Origin: Closterium sp. Naga37s-1
Taxonomy: Eukaryota > Streptophyta > Zygnematophyceae > Desmidiales > Closteriaceae
DNA: 64,000 nt
Reading direction: 5' to 3'
NCBI GenBank assembly: GCA_947471745.1
Contig: CANJKZ010000088.1
Coordinates: 1,362,001-1,426,000 of the forward strand
Numbering within the stretch: the stretch's first letter is position 1; each line of letters begins with the position of its first letter. Positions 39,991 to 51,600 of this stretch are shown one piece after another. Below the pieces are notes generated by a model. It searched no databases, had not been told where the DNA came from, and worked only from the letters and a program-made list of their open reading frames with translations. Both the position numbers and the translations under genes were made by a program.

Positions 39991-42620
39991 GCAGGAGGGG
40001 AGCAAGACGAGAGGAGGAGGGCGGGGGTAAGCAGGAGGGGGAGCAAGACGAGAGGAGGAGGGCGGGGGTAAGCAGGAGGGGGAGAAAGACGAGAGGAGGA
40101 GGGCGGGGGTAAGCAGGAGGGGGAGCAAGACGAGAGGAGGAGGGCCGGGGTAAGCAGGAGGGGGAGCAAGACGAGAGGAGGAGGGCGGGGGTAAGCAGGA
40201 GGGGGAGCAAGACGAGAGGAGGAGGGCGGGGGTAAGCAGGAGGGGGAGCAAGACGAGAGGAGGAGGGCGGGGGTAAGCAGGAGGGGGAGCAAGACGAGAG
40301 GAGGAGGGCGGGGGTAAGCAGGAGGGGGAGCAAGACGAGAGGAGGAGGGCGGGGGTAAGCAGGAGGGGGAGGAAGACGAGAGGAGGAGGGCGGGGGTAAG
40401 CAGGAGGGGGAGAAAGACGAGAGGAGGAGGGCGGGGGTAAGTAGGAGGGGGAGCAAGACGAGAGGAGGAGGGCCGGGGTAAGCAGGAGGGGGAGCAAGAC
40501 GAGAGGAGGAGGGCGGGGGTAAGCAGGAGGGGGAGCAAGACGAGAGGAGGAGGGCGGGGGTAAGCAGGAGGGGGAGCAAGACGAGAGGAGGAGGGCGGGG
40601 GTAAGCAGGAGGGGGAGCAAGACGAGAGGAGGAGGGCGGGGGTAAGCAGGAGGGGGAGCAAGACGAGAGGAGGAGGGCGGGGGTAAGCAGGAGGGGGAGC
40701 AAGACGAGAGGAGGAGGGCGGGGGTAAGCAGGAGGGGGAACAAGCCGAGAGGAGGAGGGCGGGGGTAAGCAGGAGGGGGAGCAAGACGAGAGGAGGAGGG
40801 CGGGGGTAAGCAGGAGGGGGAGAAAGACGAGAGGAGGAGGGCGGGGGTAAGCAGGAGGGGGAGCAAGACGAGAGGAGGAGGGCCGGGGTAAGCAGGAGGG
40901 GGAGCAAGACGAGAGGAGGAGGGCGGGGGTAAGCAGGAGGGGGAGCAAGACGAGAGGAGGAGGGCGGGGGTAAGCAGGAGGGGGAGCAAGACGAGAGGAG
41001 GAGGGCGGGGGTAAGCAGGAGGAGGAGCAAGACGAGAGGAGGAGGGCGGGGGTAAGCAGGAGGGGGAGCAAGACGAGAGGAGGAGGGCGGGGGTAAGCAG
41101 GAGGGGGAGGAAGACGAGAGGAGGAGGGCGGGGGTAAGCAGGAGGGGGAGAAAGACGAGAGGAGGAGGGCGGGGGTAAGTAGGAGGGGGAGCAAGACGAG
41201 AGGAGGAGGGCCGGGGTAAGCAGGAGGGGGAGCAAGACGAGAGGAGGAGGGCGGGGGTAAGCAGGAGGGGGAGCAAGACGAGAGGAGGAGGGCGGGGGTA
41301 AGCAGGAGGGGGAGCAAGACGAGAGGAGGAGGGCGGGGGTAAGCAGGAGGGGGAGCAAGACGAGAGGAGGAGGGCGGGGGTAAGCAGGAGGGGGAGCAAG
41401 ACGAGAGGAGGAGGGCGGGGGTAAGCAGGAGGGGGAGCAAGACGAGAGGAGGAGGGCCGGGGTAAGCAGGAGGGGGAGCAAGACGAGAGGAGGAGGGCGG
41501 GGGTAAGCAGGAGGGGGAGCAAGACGAGAGGAGGAGGGCGGGGGTAAGCAGGAGGGGGAGCAAGACGAGAGGAGGAGGGCGGGGGTAAGCAGGAGGGGGA
41601 GCAAGACGAGAGGAGGAGGGCGGGGGTAAGCAGGAGGGGGAGCAAGACGAGAGGAGGAGGGCGGGGGTAAGCAGGAGGGGGAGCAAGACGAGAGGAGGAG
41701 GGCGGGGGTAAGCAGGAGGGGGAGCAAGACGAGAGGAGGAGGGCGGGGGTAAGCAGGAGGGGGAGGAAGACGAGAGGAGGAGGGCGGGGGTAAGCAGGAG
41801 GGGGAGAAAGACGAGAGGAGGAGGGCGGGGGTAAGCAGGAGGGGGAGCAAGACGAGAGGAGGAGGGCCGGGGTAAGCAGGAGGGGAGCAAGACGAGAGGA
41901 GGAGGGCGGGGGTAAGCAGGAGGGGGAGCAAGACGAGAGGAGGAGGGCGGGGGTAAGCAGGAGGGGGAGAAAGACGAGAGGAGGAGGGCGGGGGTAAGCA
42001 GGAGGGGGAGCAAGACGAGAGGAGGAGGGCCGGGGTAAGCAGGAGGGGGAGCAAGACGAGAGGAGGAGGGCGGGGGTAAGCAGGAGGGGGAGCAAGACGA
42101 GAGGAGGAGGGCGGGGGTAAGCAGGAGGGGGAGCAAGACGAGAGGAGGAGGGCGGGGGTAAGCAGGAGGGGGAGCAAGACGAGAGGAGGAGGGCGGGGGT
42201 AAGCAGGAGGGGGAGCAAGACGAGAGGAGGAGGGCGGGGGTAAGCAGGAGGGGGAGGAAGACGAGAGGAGGAGGGCGGGGGTAAGCAGGAGGGGGAGAAA
42301 GACGAGAGGAGGAGGGCGGGGGTAAGTAGGAGGGGGAGCAAGACGAGAGGAGGAGGGCCGGGGTAAGCAGGAGGGGGAGCAAGACGAGAGGAGGAGGGCG
42401 GGGGTAAGCAGGAGGGGGAGCAAGACGAGAGGAGGAGGGCGGGGGTAAGCAGGAGGGGGAGCAAGACGAGAGGAGGAGGGCGGGGGTAAGCAGGAGGGGG
42501 AGCAAGACGAGAGGAGGAGGGCGGGGGTAAGCAGGAGGGGGAGCAAGACGAGAGGATGAGGGCGGGGGTAAGCAGGAGGGGGAGCAAGACGAGAGGAGGA
42601 GGGCGGGGGTAAGCAGGAGG
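39991..42620. repeat. Proximal, variant-rich domain of the 41-bp array
   Basis: About 64 units, nearly all with AAGACGAG where the distal domain has AAGCCGAG. Variants include GAGGAAG, GAGAAAG, GTAGGA for GCAGGA and GCCGGGG for GCGGGGG, often in that order over consecutive units (near 40370-40475, 41108-41215, 41765-41875, 42255-42360). The spacing between these clusters is 18, 16 and 12 units. Confidence 0.9.
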
Positions 42621-45600
42621 GGGAACAAGCCGAGAGGAGGAGGGCGGGGGTAAGCAGGAGGGGGAGCAAGCCGAGAGGAGGAGGGCGGGGGTAAGCAGGA
42701 GGGGGAGCAAGCCGAGAGGAGGAGGGCGGGGGTAAGCAGGAGGGGGAGCAAGCCGAGAGGAGGAGGGCGGGGGTAAGCAGGAGGGGGAGCAAGCCGAGAG
42801 GAGGAGGGCGGGGGTAAGCAGGAGGGGGAGCAAGCCGAGAGGAGGAGGGCGGGGGTAAGCAGGAGGGGGAGCAAGCCGAGAGGAGGAGGGCGGGGGTAAG
42901 CAGGAGGGGGAGCAAGCCGAGAGGAGGAGGGCGGGGGTAAGCAGGAGGGGGAGCAAGCCGAGAGGAGGAGGGCGGGGGTAAGCAGGAGGGGGAGCAAGCC
43001 GAGAGGAGGAGGGCGGGGGTAAGCAGGAGGGGGAGCAAGCCGAGAGGAGGAGGGCGGGGGTAAGCAGGAGGGGGAGCAAGCCGAGAGGAGGAGGGCGGGG
43101 GTAAGCAGGAGGGGGAGCAAGCCGAGAGGAGGAGGGCGGGGGTAAGCAGGAGGGGGAGCAAGCCGAGAGGAGGAGGGCGGGGGTAAGCAGGAGGGGGAGC
43201 AAGCCGAGAGGAGGAGGGCGGGGGTAAGCAGGAGGGGGAGCAAGCCGAGAGGAGGAGGGCGGGGGTAAGCAGGAGGGGGAGCAAGCCGAGAGGAGGAGGG
43301 CGGGGGTAAGCAGGAGGGGGAGCAAGCCGAGAGGAGGAGGGCGGGGGTAAGCAGGAGGGGGAGCAAGCCGAGAGGAGGAGGGCGGGGGTAAGCAGGAGGG
43401 GGAGCAAGCCGAGAGGAGGAGGGCGGGGGTAAGCAGGAGGGGGAGCAAGCCGAGAGGAGGAGGGCGGGGGTAAGCAGGAGGGGGAGCAAGCCGAGAGGAG
43501 GAGGGCGGGGGTAAGCAGGAGGGGGAGCAAGCCGAGAGGAGGAGGGCGGGGGTAAGCAGGAGGGGGAGCAAGCCGAGAGGAGGAGGGCGGGGGTAAGCAG
43601 GAGGGGGAGCAAGCCGAGAGGAGGAGGGCGGGGGTAAGCAGGAGGGGGAGCAAGCCGAGAGGAGGAGGGCGGGGGTAAGCAGGAGGGGGAGCAAGCCGAG
43701 AGGAGGAGGGCGGGGGTAAGCAGGAGGGGGAGCAAGCCGAGAGGAGGAGGGCGGGGGTAAGCAGGAGGGGGAGCAAGCCGAGAGGAGGAGGGCGGGGGTA
43801 AGCAGGAGGGGGAGCAAGCCGAGAGGAGGAGGGCGGGGGTAAGCAGGAGGGGGAGCAAGCCGAGAGGAGGAGGGCGGGGGTAAGCAGGAGGGGGAGCAAG
43901 CCGAGAGGAGGAGGGCGGGGGTAAGCAGGAGGGGGAGCAAGCCGAGAGGAGGAGGGCGGGGGTAAGCAGGAGGGGGAGCAAGCCGAGAGGAGGAGGGCGG
44001 GGGTAAGCAGGAGGGGGAGCAAGCCGAGAGGAGGAGGGCGGGGGTAAGCAGGAGGGGGAGCAAGCCGAGAGGAGGAGGGCGGGGGTAAGCAGGAGGGGGA
44101 GCAAGCCGAGAGGAGGAGGGCGGGGGTAAGCAGGAGGGGGAGCAAGCCGAGAGGAGGAGGGCGGGGGTAAGCAGGAGGGGGAGCAAGCCGAGAGGAGGAG
44201 GGCGGGGGTAAGCAGGAGGGGGAGCAAGCCGAGAGGAGGAGGGCGGGGGTAAGCAGGAGGGGGAGCAAGCCGAGAGGAGGAGGGCGGGGGTAAGCAGGAG
44301 GGGGAGCAAGCCGAGAGGAGGAGGGCGGGGGTAAGCAGGAGGGGGAGCAAGCCGAGAGGAGGAGGGCGGGGGTAAGCAGGAGGGGGAGCAAGCCGAGAGG
44401 AGGAGGGCGGGGGTAAGCAGGAGGGGGAGCAAGCCGAGAGGAGGAGGGCGGGGGTAAGCAGGAGGGGGAGCAAGCCGAGAGGAGGAGGGCGGGGGTAAGC
44501 AGGAGGGGGAGCAAGCCGAGAGGAGGAGGGCGGGGGTAAGCAGGAGGGGGAGCAAGCCGAGAGGAGGAGGGCGGGGGTAAGCAGGAGGGGGAGCAAGCCG
44601 AGAGGAGGAGGGCGGGGGTAAGCAGGAGGGGGAGCAAGCCGAGAGGAGGAGGGCGGGGGTAAGCAGGAGGGGGAGCAAGCCGAGAGGAGGAGGGCGGGGG
44701 TAAGCAGGAGGGGGAGCAAGCCGAGAGGAGGAGGGCGGGGGTAAGCAGGAGGGGGAGCAAGCCGAGAGGAGGAGGGCGGGGGTAAGCAGGAGGGGGAGCA
44801 AGCCGAGAGGAGGAGGGCGGGGGTAAGCAGGAGGGGGAGCAAGCCGAGAGGAGGAGGGCGGGGGTAAGCAGGAGGGGGAGCAAGCCGAGAGGAGGAGGGC
44901 GGGGGTAAGCAGGAGGGGGAGCAAGCCGAGAGGAGGAGGGCGGGGGTAAGCAGGAGGGGGAGCAAGCCGAGAGGAGGAGGGCGGGGGTAAGCAGGAGGGG
45001 GAGCAAGCCGAGAGGAGGAGGGCGGGGGTAAGCAGGAGGGGGAGCAAGCCGAGAGGAGGAGGGCGGGGGTAAGCAGGAGGGGGAGCAAGCCGAGAGGAGG
45101 AGGGCGGGGGTAAGCAGGAGGGGGAGCAAGCCGAGAGGAGGAGGGCGGGGGTAAGCAGGAGGGGGAGCAAGCCGAGAGGAGGAGGGCGGGGGTAAGCAGG
45201 AGGGGGAGCAAGCCGAGAGGAGGAGGGCGGGGGTAAGCAGGAGGGGGAGCAAGCCGAGAGGAGGAGGGCGGGGGTAAGCAGGAGGGGGAGCAAGCCGAGA
45301 GGAGGAGGGCGGGGGTAAGCAGGAGGGGGAGCAAGCCGAGAGGAGGAGGGCGGGGGTAAGCAGGAGGGGGAGCAAGCCGAGAGGAGGAGGGCGGGGGTAA
45401 GCAGGAGGGGGAGCAAGCCGAGAGGAGGAGGGCGGGGGTAAGCAGGAGGGGGAGCAAGCCGAGAGGAGGAGGGCGGGGGTAAGCAGGAGGGGGAGCAAGC
45501 CGAGAGGAGGAGGGCGGGGGTAAGCAGGAGGGGGAGCAAGCCGAGAGGAGGAGGGCGGGGGTAAGCAGGAGGGGGAGCAAGCCGAGAGGAGGAGGGCGGG

Positions 45601-48600
45601 GGTAAGCAGGAGGGGGAGCAAGCCGAGAGGAGGAGGGCGGGGGTAAGCAGGAGGGGGAGCAAGCCGAGAGGAGGAGGGCGGGGGTAAGCAGGAGGGGGAG
45701 CAAGCCGAGAGGAGGAGGGCGGGGGTAAGCAGGAGGGGGAGCAAGCCGAGAGGAGGAGGGCGGGGGTAAGCAGGAGGGGGAGCAAGCCGAGAGGAGGAGG
45801 GCGGGGGTAAGCAGGAGGGGGAGCAAGCCGAGAGGAGGAGGGCGGGGGTAAGCAGGAGGGGGAGCAAGCCGAGAGGAGGAGGGCGGGGGTAAGCAGGAGG
45901 GGGAGCAAGCCGAGAGGAGGAGGGCGGGGGTAAGCAGGAGGGGGAGCAAGCCGAGAGGAGGAGGGCGGGGGTAAGCAGGAGGGGGAGCAAGCCGAGAGGA
46001 GGAGGGCGGGGGTAAGCAGGAGGGGGAGCAAGCCGAGAGGAGGAGGGCGGGGGTAAGCAGGAGGGGGAGCAAGCCGAGAGGAGGAGGGCGGGGGTAAGCA
46101 GGAGGGGGAGCAAGCCGAGAGGAGGAGGGCGGGGGTAAGCAGGAGGGGGAGCAAGCCGGAGGAGGAGGGCGGGGGTAAGCAGGAGGGGGAGCAAGCCGAG
46201 AGGAGGAGGGCGGGGGTAAGCAGGAGGGGGAGCAAGCCGAGAGGAGGAGGGCGGGGGTAAGCAGGAGGGGGAGCAAGCCGAGAGGAGGAGGGCGGGGGTA
46301 AGCAGGAGGGGGAGCAAGCCGAGAGGAGGAGGGCGGGGGTAAGCAGGAGGGGGAGCAAGCCGAGAGGAGGAGGGCGGGGGTAAGCAGGAGGGGGAGCAAG
46401 CCGAGAGGAGGAGGGCGGGGGTAAGCAGGAGGGGGAGCAAGCCGAGAGGAGGAGGGCGGGGGTAAGCAGGAGGGGGAGCAAGCCGAGAGGAGGAGGGCGG
46501 GGGTAAGCAGGAGGGGGAGCAAGCCGAGAGGAGGAGGGCGGGGGTAAGCAGGAGGGGGAGCAAGCCGAGAGGAGGAGGGCGGGGGTAAGCAGGAGGGGGA
46601 GCAAGCCGAGAGGAGGAGGGCGGGGGTAAGCAGGAGGGGGAGCAAGCCGAGAGGAGGAGGGCGGGGGTAAGCAGGAGGGGGAGCAAGCCGAGAGGAGGAG
46701 GGCGGGGGTAAGCAGGAGGGGGAGCAAGCCGAGAGGAGGAGGGCGGGGGTAAGCAGGAGGGGGAGCAAGCCGAGAGGAGGAGGGCGGGGGTAAGCAGGAG
46801 GGGGAGCAAGCCGAGAGGAGGAGGGCGGGGGTAAGCAGGAGGGGGAGCAAGCCGAGAGGAGGAGGGCGGGGGTAAGCAGGAGGGGGAGCAAGCCGAGAGG
46901 AGGAGGGCGGGGGTAAGCAGGAGGGGGAGCAAGCCGAGAGGAGGAGGGCGGGGGTAAGCAGGAGGGGGAGCAAGCCGAGAGGAGGAGGGCGGGGGTAAGC
47001 AGGAGGGGGAGCAAGCCGAGAGGAGGAGGGCGGGGGTAAGCAGGAGGGGGAGCAAGCCGAGAGGAGGAGGGCGGGGGTAAGCAGGAGGGGGAGCAAGCCG
47101 AGAGGAGGAGGGCGGGGGTAAGCAGGAGGGGGAGCAAGCCGAGAGGAGGAGGGCGGGGGTAAGCAGGAGGGGGAGCAAGCCGAGAGGAGGAGGGCGGGGG
47201 TAAGCAGGAGGGGGAGCAAGCCGAGAGGAGGAGGGCGGGGGTAAGCAGGAGGGGGAGCAAGCCGAGAGGAGGAGGGCGGGGGTAAGCAGGAGGGGGAGCA
47301 AGCCGAGAGGAGGAGGGCGGGGGTAAGCAGGAGGGGGAGCAAGCCGAGAGGAGGAGGGCGGGGGTAAGCAGGAGGGGGAGCAAGCCGAGAGGAGGAGGGC
47401 GGGGGTAAGCAGGAGGGGGAGCAAGCCGAGAGGAGGAGGGCGGGGGTAAGCAGGAGGGGGAGCAAGCCGAGAGGAGGAGGGCGGGGGTAAGCAGGAGGGG
47501 GAGCAAGCCGAGAGGAGGAGGGCGGGGGTAAGCAGGAGGGGGAGCAAGCCGAGAGGAGGAGGGCGGGGGTAAGCAGGAGGGGGAGCAAGCCGAGAGGAGG
47601 AGGGCGGGGGTAAGCAGGAGGGGGAGCAAGCCGAGAGGAGGAGGGCGGGGGTAAGCAGGAGGGGGAGCAAGCCGAGAGGAGGAGGGCGGGGGTAAGCAGG
47701 AGGGGGAGCAAGCCGAGAGGAGGAGGGCGGGGGTAAGCAGGAGGGGGAGCAAGCCGAGAGGAGGAGGGCGGGGGTAAGCAGGAGGGGGAGCAAGCCGAGA
47801 GGAGGAGGGCGGGGGTAAGCAGGAGGGGGAGCAAGCCGAGAGGAGGAGGGCGGGGGTAAGCAGGAGGGGGAGCAAGCCGAGAGGAGGAGGGCGGGGGTAA
47901 GCAGGAGGGGGAGCAAGCCGAGAGGAGGAGGGCGGGGGTAAGCAGGAGGGGGAGCAAGCCGAGAGGAGGAGGGCGGGGGTAAGCAGGAGGGGGAGCAAGC
48001 CGAGAGGAGGAGGGCGGGGGTAAGCAGGAGGGGGAGCAAGCCGAGAGGAGGAGGGCGGGGGTAAGCAGGAGGGGGAGCAAGCCGAGAGGAGGAGGGCGGG
48101 GGTAAGCAGGAGGGGGAGCAAGCCGAGAGGAGGAGGGCGGGGGTAAGCAGGAGGGGGAGCAAGCCGAGAGGAGGAGGGCGGGGGTAAGCAGGAGGGGGAG
48201 CAAGCCGAGAGGAGGAGGGCGGGGGTAAGCAGGAGGGGGAGCAAGCCGAGAGGAGGAGGGCGGGGGTAAGCAGGAGGGGGAGCAAGCCGAGAGGAGGAGG
48301 GCGGGGGTAAGCAGGAGGGGGAGCAAGCCGAGAGGAGGAGGGCGGGGGTAAGCAGGAGGGGGAGCAAGCCGAGAGGAGGAGGGCGGGGGTAAGCAGGAGG
48401 GGGAGCAAGCCGAGAGGAGGAGGGCGGGGGTAAGCAGGAGGGGGAGCAAGCCGAGAGGAGGAGGGCGGGGGTAAGCAGGAGGGGGAGCAAGCCGAGAGGA
48501 GGAGGGCGGGGGTAAGCAGGAGGGGGAGCAAGCCGAGAGGAGGAGGGCGGGGGTAAGCAGGAGGGGGAGCAAGCCGAGAGGAGGAGGGCGGGGGTAAGCA

Positions 48601-51600
48601 GGAGGGGGAGCAAGCCGAGAGGAGGAGGGCGGGGGTAAGCAGGAGGGGGAGCAAGCCGAGAGGAGGAGGGCGGGGGTAAGCAGGAGGGGGAGCAAGCCGA
48701 GAGGAGGAGGGCGGGGGTAAGCAGGAGGGGGAGCAAGCCGAGAGGAGGAGGGCGGGGGTAAGCAGGAGGGGGAGCAAGCCGAGAGGAGGAGGGCGGGGGT
48801 AAGCAGGAGGGGGAGCAAGCCGAGAGGAGGAGGGCGGGGGTAAGCAGGAGGGGGAGCAAGCCGAGAGGAGGAGGGCGGGGGTAAGCAGGAGGGGGAGCAA
48901 GCCGAGAGGAGGAGGGCGGGGGTAAGCAGGAGGGGGAGCAAGCCGAGAGGAGGAGGGCGGGGGTAAGCAGGAGGGGGAGCAAGCCGAGAGGAGGAGGGCG
49001 GGGGTAAGCAGGAGGGGGAGCAAGCCGAGAGGAGGAGGGCGGGGGTAAGCAGGAGGGGGAGCAAGCCGAGAGGAGGAGGGCGGGGGTAAGCAGGAGGGGG
49101 AGCAAGCCGAGAGGAGGAGGGCGGGGGTAAGCAGGAGGGGGAGCAAGCCGAGAGGAGGAGGGCGGGGGTAAGCAGGAGGGGGAGCAAGCCGAGAGGAGGA
49201 GGGCGGGGGTAAGCAGGAGGGGGAGCAAGCCGAGAGGAGGAGGGCGGGGGTAAGCAGGAGGGGGAGCAAGCCGAGAGGAGGAGGGCGGGGGTAAGCAGGA
49301 GGGGGAGCAAGCCGAGAGGAGGAGGGCGGGGGTAAGCAGGAGGGGGAGCAAGCCGAGAGGAGGAGGGCGGGGGTAAGCAGGAGGGGGAGCAAGCCGAGAG
49401 GAGGAGGGCGGGGGTAAGCAGGAGGGGGAGCAAGCCGAGAGGAGGAGGGCGGGGGTAAGCAGGAGGGGGAGCAAGCCGAGAGGAGGAGGGCGGGGGTAAG
49501 CAGGAGGGGGAGCAAGCCGAGAGGAGGAGGGCGGGGGTAAGCAGGAGGGGGAGCAAGCCGAGAGGAGGAGGGCGGGGGTAAGCAGGAGGGGGAGCAAGCC
49601 GAGAGGAGGAGGGCGGGGGTAAGCAGGAGGGGGAGCAAGCCGAGAGGAGGAGGGCGGGGGTAAGCAGGAGGGGGAGCAAGCCGAGAGGAGGAGGGCGGGG
49701 GTAAGCAGGAGGGGGAGCAAGCCGAGAGGAGGAGGGCGGGGGTAAGCAGGAGGGGGAGCAAGCCGAGAGGAGGAGGGCGGGGGTAAGCAGGAGGGGGAGC
49801 AAGCCGAGAGGAGGAGGGCGGGGGTAAGCAGGAGGGGGAGCAAGCCGAGAGGAGGAGGGCGGGGGTAAGCAGGAGGGGGAGCAAGCCGAGAGGAGGAGGG
49901 CGGGGGTAAGCAGGAGGGGGAGCAAGCCGAGAGGAGGAGGGCGGGGGTAAGCAGGAGGGGGAGCAAGCCGAGAGGAGGAGGGCGGGGGTAAGCAGGAGGG
50001 GGAGCAAGCCGAGAGGAGGAGGGCGGGGGTAAGCAGGAGGGGGAGCAAGCCGAGAGGAGGAGGGCGGGGGTAAGCAGGAGGGGGAGCAAGCCGAGAGGAG
50101 GAGGGCGGGGGTAAGCAGGAGGGGGAGCAAGCCGAGAGGAGGAGGGCGGGGGTAAGCAGGAGGGGGAGCAAGCCGAGAGGAGGAGGGCGGGGGTAAGCAG
50201 GAGGGGGAGCAAGCCGAGAGGAGGAGGGCGGGGGTAAGCAGGAGGGGGAGCAAGCCGAGAGGAGGAGGGCGGGGGTAAGCAGGAGGGGGAGCAAGCCGAG
50301 AGGAGGAGGGCGGGGGTAAGCAGGAGGGGGAGCAAGCCGAGAGGAGGAGGGCGGGGGTAAGCAGGAGGGGGAGCAAGCCGAGAGGAGGAGGGCGGGGGTA
50401 AGCAGGAGGGGGAGCAAGCCGAGAGGAGGAGGGCGGGGGTAAGCAGGAGGGGGAGCAAGCCGAGAGGAGGAGGGCGGGGGTAAGCAGGAGGGGGAGCAAG
50501 CCGAGAGGAGGAGGGCGGGGGTAAGCAGGAGGGGGAGCAAGCCGAGAGGAGGAGGGCGGGGGTAAGCAGGAGGGGGAGCAAGCCGAGAGGAGGAGGGCGG
50601 GGGTAAGCAGGAGGGGGAGCAAGCCGAGAGGAGGAGGGCGGGGGTAAGCAGGAGGGGGAGCAAGCCGAGAGGAGGAGGGCGGGGGTAAGCAGGAGGGGGA
50701 GCAAGCCGAGAGGAGGAGGGCGGGGGTAAGCAGGAGGGGGAGCAAGCCGAGAGGAGGAGGGCGGGGGTAAGCAGGAGGGGGAGCAAGCCGAGAGGAGGAG
50801 GGCGGGGGTAAGCAGGAGGGGGAGCAAGCCGAGAGGAGGAGGGCGGGGGTAAGCAGGAGGGGGAGCAAGCCGAGAGGAGGAGGGCGGGGGTAAGCAGGAG
50901 GGGGAGCAAGCCGAGAGGAGGAGGGCGGGGGTAAGCAGGAGGGGGAGCAAGCCGAGAGGAGGAGGGCGGGGGTAAGCAGGAGGGGGAGCAAGCCGAGAGG
51001 AGGAGGGCGGGGGTAAGCAGGAGGGGGAGCAAGCCGAGAGGAGGAGGGCGGGGGTAAGCAGGAGGGGGAGCAAGCCGAGAGGAGGAGGGCGGGGGTAAGC
51101 AGGAGGGGGAGCAAGCCGAGAGGAGGAGGGCGGGGGTAAGCAGGAGGGGGAGCAAGCCGAGAGGAGGAGGGCGGGGGTAAGCAGGAGGGGGAGCAAGCCG
51201 AGAGGAGGAGGGCGGGGGTAAGCAGGAGGGGGAGCAAGCCGAGAGGAGGAGGGCGGGGGTAAGCAGGAGGGGGAGCAAGCCGAGAGGAGGAGGGCGGGGG
51301 TAAGCAGGAGGGGGAGCAAGCCGAGAGGAGGAGGGCGGGGGTAAGCAGGAGGGGGAGCAAGCCGAGAGGAGGAGGGCGGGGGTAAGCAGGAGGGGGAGCA
51401 AGCCGAGAGGAGGAGGGCGGGGGTAAGCAGGAGGGGGAGCAAGCCGAGAGGAGGAGGGCGGGGGTAAGCAGGAGGGGGAGCAAGCCGAGAGGAGGAGGGC
51501 GGGGGTAAGCAGGAGGGGGAGCAAGCCGAGAGGAGGAGGGCGGGGGTAAGCAGGAGGGGGAGCAAGCCGAGAGGAGGAGGGCGGGGGTAAGCAGGAGGGG

